Source of the DNA: WM-3-3 sp041660045
Lineage (GTDB): Bacteria; Pseudomonadota; Gammaproteobacteria; Methylococcales; Methylomonadaceae
Reading direction: 5' to 3'
NCBI GenBank assembly: GCA_041660045.1
Contig: JBAZXA010000001.1
Location: 248,001-312,000 of the forward strand
DNA length: 64,000 nt
Part shown: positions 52,276 through 60,612 of the stretch, piece after piece
Layout: each line of letters starts with the position of its first letter
Numbering within the stretch: position 1 is the stretch's first letter
Translations under genes and position numbers: made by a program
The notes under the pieces: generated by a model
Database searches by the model: none
Told to the model about the DNA's origin: nothing
Seen by the model: only the letters and a program-made list of their open reading frames with translations

Positions 52276-53370
52276 ATGGCGCTGTATTGCGGGATTGTCG
52301 GTTTGCCTAATGTTGGCAAGTCAACTTTATTTAATGCCTTAACGCGGGCAAAAATTGCCGCTGAAAACTACCCTTTTTGTACTATAGATCCCAATGTCGG
52401 TGTGGTGCCTGTACCTGACGGTCGAATGGATAAGCTAGCCGCAATCGTAAATCCTGAGCGGATTTTGCCAACAACTATAGAGTTTGTCGATATAGCCGGC
52501 CTAGTTGCAGGTGCTTCAAAAGGTGAGGGTTTAGGTAATAAATTTTTAGCTAATATCCGTGAAACAGATGCAATCGCCCATGTCGTGCGCTGTTTTCAAG
52601 ATGATAATGTTGTGCATGTGGCCGGTAAAATCGATCCGATTTCTGATATTGAAGTAATTAACACTGAACTTGCACTTGCTGATATGGCAACGGTAGAAAA
52701 AGCTTTGTTACGGGTAAGTAAATTAGCCAAGTCAGGTAATAAAGATGATTTAGCCAAAAAACAAGTGCTTGACCGCATCGCCAAACAATTAGAAGGCTCA
52801 GGGGAACCGGTACGTTCTATGGGTTTACACGAGGACGAACAAGCATTAATTAAAGATTTATGCTTATTGACGATTAAACCAACTATGTACATTGCCAATG
52901 TGCAAGATGATGGCTTTGAAAATAATCCCTTGCTCGATAAGGTGAGGGAGTTCGCAGCTAAAGAAAATGCCACAGTAGTACCCATATGTGCAGCTATGGA
53001 AGCTGAAATAGCCCAGTTAGATGATGAAGAAAAAAAAGAGTTTTTGGAAGATTTAGGTTTGGATGAACCCGGTTTAAATCGCGTGGTGCGGGCAGGTTAT
53101 TCCTTGCTAAACTTATCTACCTATTTTACTGCCGGGGTAAAAGAGGTTAGGGCATGGACGATACCGGTAGGCGCTACAGCCCCACAAGCAGCGGGCGTTA
53201 TTCATACCGATTTTGAACGCGGTTTTATACGTGCTGAAGTGATCGCATATGATGACTTTGTTGTTTACAAAGGTGAACAAGGCGCTAAAGATGCAGGAAA
53301 ATGGCGGCTTGAAGGTAAAGACTACATCGTAAAAGATGGCGATGTTGTACATTTTAGGTTCAATGTTTGA
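52276..53370 (+). CDS. ychF: Redox-regulated Obg-like ATPase YchF
   Basis: The 364-residue protein binds ribosomes and hydrolyses ATP. G-domain motifs: GLPNVGKST (G1), FVDIAGLVAGASKGEGLGNKF (G3 region) and NVQDD in place of NKxD, the YchF hallmark for ATP. A coiled-coil insert (about 130-200) and a C-terminal TGS domain (AWTIPVGATAPQAAGVIHTDFERGFIRAEV) complete it. AGAG lies before ATG 52276. pth, its usual neighbour, is absent here. Confidence 0.97.
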   Translation: MALYCGIVGLPNVGKSTLFNALTRAKIAAENYPFCTIDPNVGVVPVPDGRMDKLAAIVNPERILPTTIEFVDIAGLVAGASKGEGLGNKFLANIRETDAIAHVVRCFQDDNVVHVAGKIDPISDIEVINTELALADMATVEKALLRVSKLAKSGNKDDLAKKQVLDRIAKQLEGSGEPVRSMGLHEDEQALIKDLCLLTIKPTMYIANVQDDGFENNPLLDKVREFAAKENATVVPICAAMEAEIAQLDDEEKKEFLEDLGLDEPGLNRVVRAGYSLLNLSTYFTAGVKEVRAWTIPVGATAPQAAGVIHTDFERGFIRAEVIAYDDFVVYKGEQGAKDAGKWRLEGKDYIVKDGDVVHFRFNV

Positions 53371-53423
53371 CAAAGAATTAATCAAGCAATACAATGCTCG
53401 GCTATCTGTTAAACATCACTTCT

Positions 53424-53500
53424 GGCGATATAGCTCAGTTGGTTAGAGCACGGGATTCATAACCCCGGGGTCGGTGGTTCAAGTCCACCTATCGCCACCA
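53424..53500 (+). tRNA. tRNA-Met (elongator, anticodon CAT)
   Basis: The 77-nt tRNA has acceptor GGCGATA / TATCGCC, A discriminator and encoded CCA, D-loop AGCTCAGTTGGTTAGAGC and anticodon loop TTCATAA (CAT). The anticodon stem GGGA-TTCATAA-CCCC and variable loop resemble elongator Met rather than initiator or Ile2, though CAT alone cannot exclude a lysidine-modified Ile2. Confidence 0.93.
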
Positions 53501-53554
53501 TTATAATTATCATTCCGTTTTATTTAGTAAGAATAGCAGCTTATGGAGAGTGGA

Positions 53555-55087
53555 CTATTCGTCTAACTTAGCAGTTTTAAAGCAAGCCGAAGCCCCTATT
53601 AAGCCAACGACAAAAAATGCCGTACCCACTAAGGTAAATCGCAAGTTAGATTCTTGAATGGTCAAATCATCAGTTGCATACAGCATGATGACTACAGCAA
53701 TTGAACCCCAAACCATAAAACGCAACATAGCCGATAGCAAAAGTTTGCTAAAGGCTTCTGTATTGCTTACTGGTGTGTCCATACGGTAAGCCACAAAACC
53801 CGAAATGAGTGCGGGTAAAATACCCCAGCGCATGTGTTGAATAAAGCTCTCTAAAAAGTTAAAGTTATCTTTGTAATACGTTAATTCCAAAATCAGGGTA
53901 GAGGCTGTTGTACTAACAAAAAAGCCTAGTATCATCATTGCGGTGTAAAAGCCGTAATCTAACTCGTCTCCCTCACTATGATGCCTCAGGATTAGCGTGC
54001 GTGTAATAAAAACCAAGGTAATTGGCAGCACATACATTGGAATAACATAGGCAATCCAGCGTAACGTTGTGTAATCAAAATGCGCCAGTGGTTGCTCAGG
54101 AAATAAAAAGGCATTATGTAAGGCAACTGAAATTTCTCGCCCCAGTATCACGCCTAAAGAGCTGACTGCGGTAAATAATAATATGTATTTATACGTATGG
54201 TTCATGCGGATTTCTTGCACGGTACCGCCAAGTTGTTTAACGGTAGCCCAAATTTCACTATCGCTAGCGCTACCGAAAACTACTAAGGAAGCCAGTAAGC
54301 GGCATAACAAACCTGTTAGATGATCTAGCTCTTTTATTAAATTAACCGTTTTCGTGTAGTGCGGCTCGGCTTCTTTCCAGACGGTTATTTTTTCCGACAT
54401 GGCATTATAGGAAATGCAGATTTCCCCCCATTTTAGGGAAGGTTCGTTAAAAAAACGACGATATGAAGATTGGTTAGCATAGTTTTGCATCTGGTCAAAC
54501 AGCAGACAATTATGTGCCCATTTATATTCGACAGTGGCATTCGACTTTTCAAAATCGCCGAAATCGATACTAGGAGCTAGCAGACGGTTAGCAATTTGTT
54601 GTTTTAGGGTGTCATCAACTGCTGACAAACGGGATGTTAACAGTGCTTTATACACTTCTACAGCTTTTCTTGGGATAGCAAAGCTATCATGGATACTGTT
54701 TCTTAAAATCAGCATGGGGTTAAATTTATTTTCCCAATAGATAGAAAACAATAATAAGCCGGCAGCAATCAATGGCATGATGGTTGTACCATCTAAGCCG
54801 TGTAGTAAATTTACCCATTCACCGCTATGGAAACTCTTAACAGTGAGAGATATTAGGGGTTCCAAGGGTAAACCGTGTACTGTTAGCAGCCAATATAACG
54901 ATGCCATAAAGCTGCAATAAAGGACAATACCCGCCCAGTAAATATTTCTTTGGACAAAATATTGTGGCAATGTAGGTTCTTCATTTAACTGAATACGGCG
55001 GTTTTGGAAGGATAAATAAGCAAAATAAAAGGCCGCCCCTGCACCTAAAAGTTGTATTGTATCGTTAATCAAGAATTCCACCTTCAT
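53555..55087 (-). CDS. Unknown polytopic membrane protein, 510 aa
   Basis: I do not recognise a family. One hydrophobic segment near the N-terminus (TIQLLGAGAAFYFAYLSF) is followed by two more (about 48-68 and 108-125). A soluble region of about 160 residues (130-290; e.g. VEYKWAHNCLLFDQMQNYANQSS) comes next, and then about seven more helices in 300-500. There is no signal peptide cleavage pattern. The layout, helices around a cytoplasmic middle, could be a sensor or channel. It is monocistronic with a 54-nt gap after tRNA-Met (convergent). Confidence 0.75.
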   Translation of the reverse strand: MKVEFLINDTIQLLGAGAAFYFAYLSFQNRRIQLNEEPTLPQYFVQRNIYWAGIVLYCSFMASLYWLLTVHGLPLEPLISLTVKSFHSGEWVNLLHGLDGTTIMPLIAAGLLLFSIYWENKFNPMLILRNSIHDSFAIPRKAVEVYKALLTSRLSAVDDTLKQQIANRLLAPSIDFGDFEKSNATVEYKWAHNCLLFDQMQNYANQSSYRRFFNEPSLKWGEICISYNAMSEKITVWKEAEPHYTKTVNLIKELDHLTGLLCRLLASLVVFGSASDSEIWATVKQLGGTVQEIRMNHTYKYILLFTAVSSLGVILGREISVALHNAFLFPEQPLAHFDYTTLRWIAYVIPMYVLPITLVFITRTLILRHHSEGDELDYGFYTAMMILGFFVSTTASTLILELTYYKDNFNFLESFIQHMRWGILPALISGFVAYRMDTPVSNTEAFSKLLLSAMLRFMVWGSIAVVIMLYATDDLTIQESNLRFTLVGTAFFVVGLIGASACFKTAKLDE

Positions 55088-55939
55088 CGTGTTGCTGCTC
55101 CAGCATATTTTTATTAGTTTGTTTCATTAAAAAGCTTAAGGTTCAGATTAAGCTGAACTATATTATTGGTCTTTGTCTTATGTCTAATCCCTGGATTAGA
55201 TGACGCAAATCTATTCTGATTTATTTGGTAAAATGCATTAGACAAAAAGATAAGGCTAATAAGCGCTTTATAACCTTAAACAATTCTTTTGGCGATTCTA
55301 CCTAAGCTTAAATAAATCATGTTGTAACGGTTCATACTATAACCACCTTGTCATTAAGCCAAATCCAGCAGATAACTAGTATTTATAATGTAACGCATTA
55401 GCTAGGCTTAATTGTGAAAGTTTAAATGAGAATCGTTTATTTCAATAGCATAAAAATTTAGCTAATGCACTATGGCGAGTTGTATCGCTATCAATTCTTT
55501 CATTTTTGAAGTTATCTGTTACGTTCGCGTAGTACCGGACGCGCTAATAGCATCTCGCTTACAGGGTTTTATTGTAGCAAGATGGTATCGAAGAATACTG
55601 CTAACAGAAGTATTGTTTTTAGCTGCAGAGCAAAGTGTTGATGTTAATTTATGTGGTTGATGACTGAGACAGTGTGCCCGTAGCTTGGGAATATGGATTA
55701 ATAGCTTAAGGAATCAGTACTACAGCTTGCTGAAAAGTCTTATTTCTGTATTTGCTTTATTCAAGTCTTGGACAGGTGGGACTTTGTTGATTAGCCTGTT
55801 TTACTTAGCATGCCTATCACGTTTTAATTGCCTGTGCGTTGAAAAGACTCAATGGTTTATTGCGAATATAGCTTGCTAAGAGTGTTAAGTTGATTGAAAT
55901 TTATATATAATTTATAAACAGAAACAATGAGATTAATTA
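55088..55939. other. Non-coding region, about 850 nt
   Basis: Two small frames (55472-55660, 55685-55879) lack ribosome-binding sites and family features and are taken as chance. Inverted repeats occur at 55183-55200 (TCTAATCC-CT-GGATTAGA, perfect) and near 55141-55158 (GTTCAG-ATTAAG-CTGAAC), both upstream of the minus-strand membrane protein gene. Confidence 0.45.
55183..55200. repeat. Perfect 8-bp inverted repeat
   Basis: TCTAATCC CT GGATTAGA, 96 nt upstream of the start of the 53555-55087 gene. It could be an operator or leader hairpin. Confidence 0.35.
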
Positions 55940-57139
55940 ATGCACGCTATACAAAACTATGTTAACCGCTACACTAACGTTGGACTTTTTCTAAATGGTA
56001 ACTGTGGCTATAACTTACAAAACGGTCAAATCACGCTAAATATTGGTGAAATTAGCAATCAACGTGATGATGCCAATATCAGCGGCACGTTGTCAATTGA
56101 ACTTTGGGCGCTAGAGCAACCCTACCGGGGGGGCGATTTTACGGGCTACCCTTTAACTGGTACTAGCCTAGGCCAGATTAATGGTCAACATGTCATTGCG
56201 CCAGTTAACCTCGTACTTAATTATCAGGAACCTACAGCGGGTAGCTGGTACGTAACACTAATGCTACGTGAATGGAATGGCATGGCCTATGAAACCTGTG
56301 ATTTTATTAACTTCAGCGCGCCTTTAATAGTAGCCAGTAATTCGTTTTACGCCCAAAATGCTATTAACAATCTCGTCAATGTTAGCTTTACTGAATATAA
56401 AACGGCCACGTTATTTGATGAAGAAACTGGCCAATTCATTACAAATGAATATTCAATACAGTCTGATATGACTAAGCCTGCAGCTAATGAGCTATTGTTA
56501 TTGGGTAATTGTGGCTATGTTATGCAAGACGGTAGAATTACAATAAATATTGGTGAAATTGCCAACCAGCGTTTGTTAGGTAACATCAGCGGAACACTTG
56601 CACTTGAAATATGGGCGCTAGAGCAAGCCTACAATGGTGGCGAACTAATTGGTGTTGCTATTGCTGGCGTTGCAATTGGACAGCTTTTGGGCCAGCATTC
56701 ATTTTATTCAACAAGCTATGATTTGGATTTTATGGTTCCCCCAGCAGGGACATGGTATTTAACGCTTTTATTACGCGAATGGAATGGCTCGGCTTATGAA
56801 ACCCGCGATTGTGTCAACTTTGCGGTACCTTATACAGTTAAAAACAGGTCTATAAATCCGATAAAAACTGGCGATAACATTATCAGCGTAAGCTTTCCTG
56901 ATAATAAAAAAACGCTTGAGCCAGCCGCTAAGTCAAAAGCACCTGTGGCTAAAATCTCAGCACAACCCTCAATAAATCAAGTCCCGCTTGCCGAATTGGT
57001 GACTATTAAAGGCTTACCGAGAAAAACTGCTGAAAATATTGTTGCCGCTAGACCTTATGACTCTTTTGACAAGCTCGCAAAAGTAAAAGGGGTAGGACAA
57101 AAATTGCTGGCCTTACTAGGTGAAATGTTCACACTTTAA
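55940..57139 (+). CDS. Two-repeat protein of unknown fold with C-terminal helix-hairpin-helix domain, 399 aa
   Basis: Residues about 16-131 and 187-301 are two copies of one unit. Shared features in both are GNCGY, Q-x-G-x-I-T-x-N-I-G-E-I, N-I-S-G-T-L, L-W/I-W-A-L-E-Q, Y-x-G-G, G-Q-H and L-R-E-W-N-G-x-A-Y-E-T. A shared short linker ending in VSF follows each (about 141-150 and 313-319). Residues about 345-399 contain ComEA-like helix-hairpin-helix motifs (INQVPLAELVTIKGLPRKTAENI and LAKVKGVGQKLLALLG). There is no signal peptide. The repeat family is not one I know; the HhH end suggests DNA or protein contact. Start ATG 55940. Single gene, convergent with the LytTR regulator. Confidence 0.75.
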   Translation: MHAIQNYVNRYTNVGLFLNGNCGYNLQNGQITLNIGEISNQRDDANISGTLSIELWALEQPYRGGDFTGYPLTGTSLGQINGQHVIAPVNLVLNYQEPTAGSWYVTLMLREWNGMAYETCDFINFSAPLIVASNSFYAQNAINNLVNVSFTEYKTATLFDEETGQFITNEYSIQSDMTKPAANELLLLGNCGYVMQDGRITINIGEIANQRLLGNISGTLALEIWALEQAYNGGELIGVAIAGVAIGQLLGQHSFYSTSYDLDFMVPPAGTWYLTLLLREWNGSAYETRDCVNFAVPYTVKNRSINPIKTGDNIISVSFPDNKKTLEPAAKSKAPVAKISAQPSINQVPLAELVTIKGLPRKTAENIVAARPYDSFDKLAKVKGVGQKLLALLGEMFTL

Positions 57140-57225
57140 TTTGCTAAGCTTACTGCAATTTCTTTAGCTGGTGAGAAGCCACGATTTTAAAGACATAACA
57201 GCGCAAAAACTTAAGCCTATTCTGC

Positions 57226-58032
57226 TTAGGTAAGGATAGTACGTTTATTAATGGAGTTTTTTAGTGCATCTATAAGCTGGGTTAAGTAGGTCTTGCCTAT
57301 GGCTAATTCGGTCGTGCTGCCTTTAAAGGTGACGTTATAAGAATCAACTTTAAAGGGGTCAGGCTTGTAGCCATTGACATATTTTAGGTTAACCAAGCTG
57401 CTTTTATGAATTTGTATAAAATCGGGTAAATTGTATTCAGTTTTCCACCGGCTAAGCGGGAGATTGACACCTTTGAGGACTATATCACCCGGCACGAGCT
57501 GTACCTTAACCGAATTTTCGCCTTTACTGCTTTGGACAAACAAAATATCGTCAGCTGGCAGATATTTTGTACACCAAATTATTTCACCGCTATCAATCAT
57601 TTTGTGTTTAAGTTCGATGCGGGGTTCACTTTTCAGTACGTGCTTGCGTTGCTCCGTTCGTCGAACTTTTTCTAATACCGCTGACACTTTATGGTCATCT
57701 AATGGCTTAACTAAGTAGCCATAGGGTGTAACGGTATGGGCTGATAGTGCGTATTCTTCATAGCCGGTAGTAAACACTATCCAGGGCGGGTTTGATAACG
57801 GTAAACGATCAATACGGAAAGCTAAATCCATACCTGCCGCACCTGGTTCTGTCGCGATGTTGATATCTAAAAAAGCGCCATTAACGTTGCCAGATGCAAT
57901 AATAGGCCATGCTGCTGCCGTTGTTTCGAATTCACCTATTACATTAACATCAGGATGTAATGACAAAAGATATTTTAGTTCATCCCTTGCCATTAAACGG
58001 TCTTCTACAATGATAATATTCATTTTTTTCAT
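57226..58032 (-). CDS. LytTR-family response regulator
   Basis: The 268-residue protein has an N-terminal receiver (MKKMNIIIVEDRLMARDEL; phospho-acceptor in GAFLDINIA; Lys in YLVKPLDD) and a C-terminal LytTR DNA-binding domain (about 160-260) with ILFVQSSKGENSVKVQL and FIQIHKSSLVNLKYV. No LytS-type kinase lies beside it. It is the last gene of the minus-strand cytochrome/porin run (193 nt after the previous gene), so it may regulate that locus. ATG 58032 is used; ATG 58023 (MNIIIVED) is also possible. Confidence 0.9.
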   Translation of the reverse strand: MKKMNIIIVEDRLMARDELKYLLSLHPDVNVIGEFETTAAAWPIIASGNVNGAFLDINIATEPGAAGMDLAFRIDRLPLSNPPWIVFTTGYEEYALSAHTVTPYGYLVKPLDDHKVSAVLEKVRRTEQRKHVLKSEPRIELKHKMIDSGEIIWCTKYLPADDILFVQSSKGENSVKVQLVPGDIVLKGVNLPLSRWKTEYNLPDFIQIHKSSLVNLKYVNGYKPDPFKVDSYNVTFKGSTTELAIGKTYLTQLIDALKNSINKRTILT

Positions 58033-58224
58033 ACGCAATCGGTTGGTGTTGCGTTGAGATCGAGGTTTTTATTGACAGCTCAGCTAGCAATTTAACATAT
58101 TTCGAATATTTATGGAATTTTCAACATAACATAAGCCACTATTAAACTAGTTAAATTACATAAAAAGAGTTTAGTTTTCAAGATTAGAGGCTAAGCTACA
58201 GTTTCTGGCATGAAATACGACACA

Positions 58225-59034
58225 TCAAGAGGCGGTGTTATTATTGGTTACCGAGGCTTCTTCATTGGGATAAAACCACATTTGATAGATACTGACTAAT
58301 ATCTGCATACCCATAGATATTCCCATGAGAGCTCCACTGGCGACGACGACATAAGCAAATCCTGGAACTGATTTTGTGATAAACCATGACATAACATCTA
58401 ATAACATGGCTGCAAACGGAATGACGACGACGACACGCTTTACAATGATATTCATATCACAAAGCAAAAAGATGCGGCCTATAAAAAATAAGATAAAAGC
58501 AATCCCAAATAAATGGATGTGGGAAACCCTTATTAAAAATGGGAAAGTTACGCCACCGGCATGAGCGACTTCAGATACGCCCTCATATTTCGATAAATCA
58601 GGTAAGGAAGGATTAATTTCCGGCGTATGACATAAAACACAATCCCGATTAAATATGGCTGCCACGTGATCGGTGTATTCTTCTTTAGTAGCGCCGTTTT
58701 GTATCCATTTCAAAATAACATGCTTATCACTTTTGTATTTTAAATTGGCTTCCATCGGACCATTAATTGCCGAACCTAAACGGGTTTGATCGGGTGATCC
58801 ATGATAATTGATCATAACATCATGTACGGATATGCCTGGTTTACCGTCATGACCTTGATGGGTGTAATATAAATTGGCCAATGCGACAAGATAGCCAATG
58901 CCAATAACTACAAGCAAACAAGTATTGAGAATTTTTTCACTTATTGAGATATCTTTAAAACGGGTATACCGTCTGTCTAGATCAAAACTACCTCTTTCAA
59001 AACTTGAACCATAATTTGCGGCTGAGTCGCCCAT
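58225..59034 (-). CDS. Inner-membrane monoheme c-type cytochrome protein, 269 aa
   Basis: A short cytoplasmic N-terminus is followed by one transmembrane helix (about 35-55). A periplasmic domain (about 57-160) contains one covalent heme site CVLCH at 132-136. Three more helices (about 165-250) include RVSHIHLFGIAFILF, whose paired histidines could bind further heme. It is 45 nt after the barrel gene, so it is in an operon with the barrel and the six-heme cytochrome. Similar proteins are often left as hypothetical in databases. A role as an inner-membrane quinol or electron-transfer link is inference. Confidence 0.8.
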   Translation of the reverse strand: MGDSAANYGSSFERGSFDLDRRYTRFKDISISEKILNTCLLVVIGIGYLVALANLYYTHQGHDGKPGISVHDVMINYHGSPDQTRLGSAINGPMEANLKYKSDKHVILKWIQNGATKEEYTDHVAAIFNRDCVLCHTPEINPSLPDLSKYEGVSEVAHAGGVTFPFLIRVSHIHLFGIAFILFFIGRIFLLCDMNIIVKRVVVVIPFAAMLLDVMSWFITKSVPGFAYVVVASGALMGISMGMQILVSIYQMWFYPNEEASVTNNNTAS

Positions 59035-59079
59035 GACCTTTCTCCATTGATAATGACTAGATTATTAAAAAACTATAGC

Positions 59080-60612
59080 CTAAAAATTAACCATCCATTC
59101 GGTGCGCACCCCATATGAAACATTTTCTCTTTCCTGTCCTACGACAAAGGAATCTAAACGCAAAACATGGTGCTTACCTATCGTCTGTTGATAACGGGCA
59201 CCAAAACCAATGGCGCTAGCATCAACACTGCTCCTAGTACTGGTGCGGGCACCAAGTTCAAAGATTAATTGCTTATCTATGCCATCAAGAAACATTTGAT
59301 AACCGATAGCTGTCCCAACTGTTTTATCTATTGATTGGCCTAAGGGTACCCCATAACGGCCTAAGCCAACAGGCGCGTATAATAGGCCAATATTAGCTAC
59401 AGGAGTACCTTGGTCTGGGCTACGGGATGCTGAAGTATAGCGGTCTAAATTCCAAAAGGTATTAAAATAGGCTAGGTTATCAGTACTGGGTAAGGTGGCT
59501 GATAATTGAGAAAATAACAACACTCCATCACCCACCACAGCAGATTCCTTGTTTTCTGGATGGGATGCATTAATCCGAAAAGTTGAGTTTAGCCAGCCTG
59601 CTAAGCGTTGGGTTGAAGCTGCGCCAATATACCATGCGTTTTCATCCCTTTTATCGCGGATATAAACTAAGTCCAGATCTACTGTGTTGTTTAAAGCGGT
59701 ATCAGCTTCGGTAAATAGGGCGAGCAAATCGGCAGAATGGGTATTATTGTTAAAACTTTGGTCATTATTACCTCTGTTTATATGGTCCCAACCATATAAA
59801 CCTGTAATACGTAAATTGGAGATACCCTTAAAGACTAAAGAGTTGCGTGTGATACCAACAGAATCAACTACATCATTGATGAGCGTGCCATTTTGGGCTT
59901 GCAGCAATTGACGGCCAACAGAAAAGCCCAAATCGTAAGTATGGGAATCGCTAGGATCTAAACCAGGAAAAATTTCGCCTAGTTCACCTTCAAAGTACAG
60001 GCGTGTTAGGGCTGTATTAAACCCTTCATGCCAGCCATTTTTATTTGCTGGTGGCGAATCAAAGCTATAACCTGTATACGCACCATTTCGGCTATCGAGA
60101 GGGCGTAAGGAAAATACTAAGCGTTCTGTACCGGAAAAGTTTAAATTACCGTTTAAGTTAAGACGGTTAGCCCACTCTACTGTGGACTTACCGTCATCAT
60201 CAAAACTTTGGAAGGCACTACGGAAAGACCCGAAAAGCAAAAATGTGGGTTGTAAAACTTGCCCTGTTGGCGTTTTAATACCCGGCTTTATTGGCCCATT
60301 GCCAAGAAAGGGATCGCCTAATTCTAATAAAGGCCTTAAGCGATCAACGGGGTCAACCGGATACACGGGTATATCTTTGGATAACCGTTGCTCATCTTCG
60401 GTTTTCTCTGGCAAAGTATTATCATGATAAAACTTTACGGCTTTGCGGCCCTCAGGCACAGCGACATTTTCGTTAGTAGCGGTTTTTTTTGTTGCCGCTT
60501 TGGCTTCCTGGTTAGTTTGGGCAGGGTTAGCTAAACTCAACAGGGTGATAGCTAAACCAATGCTTGTTAAAGAATACCTACGCGGCGTGGATAGTCTGCT
60601 ATTTGAGGTCAA
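59080..60612 (-). CDS. Outer-membrane beta-barrel protein (porin-like), 510 aa
   Basis: A signal peptide (about 1-38, SIGLAITLLSLANPAQT...) is followed by a proline-rich N-terminal region (about 50-110). Then many alternating beta strands end in a terminal Phe (MVNF), the usual outer-membrane barrel signal. I chose TTG 60612 because GGGAG lies 7 nt before it; the TTG at 60645 would put residues before a normal signal peptide. It overlaps the six-heme cytochrome gene by 14 nt, so they are co-translated. It could be the barrel of a porin-cytochrome conduit; a simple porin is the alternative. Confidence 0.85.
   Translation of the reverse strand: MTSNSRLSTPRRYSLTSIGLAITLLSLANPAQTNQEAKAATKKTATNENVAVPEGRKAVKFYHDNTLPEKTEDEQRLSKDIPVYPVDPVDRLRPLLELGDPFLGNGPIKPGIKTPTGQVLQPTFLLFGSFRSAFQSFDDDGKSTVEWANRLNLNGNLNFSGTERLVFSLRPLDSRNGAYTGYSFDSPPANKNGWHEGFNTALTRLYFEGELGEIFPGLDPSDSHTYDLGFSVGRQLLQAQNGTLINDVVDSVGITRNSLVFKGISNLRITGLYGWDHINRGNNDQSFNNNTHSADLLALFTEADTALNNTVDLDLVYIRDKRDENAWYIGAASTQRLAGWLNSTFRINASHPENKESAVVGDGVLLFSQLSATLPSTDNLAYFNTFWNLDRYTSASRSPDQGTPVANIGLLYAPVGLGRYGVPLGQSIDKTVGTAIGYQMFLDGIDKQLIFELGARTSTRSSVDASAIGFGARYQQTIGKHHVLRLDSFVVGQERENVSYGVRTEWMVNF

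Noticed and set aside
53424..53500. tRNA-Ile2 (lysidine CAT)
   Set aside because: The anticodon stem and variable loop look like elongator tRNA-Met, though only modification data would settle it.
55472..55879. Two small plus-strand frames (62 and 64 codons)
   Set aside because: No ribosome-binding sites, no family pattern, and composition of translated AT-rich non-coding DNA.
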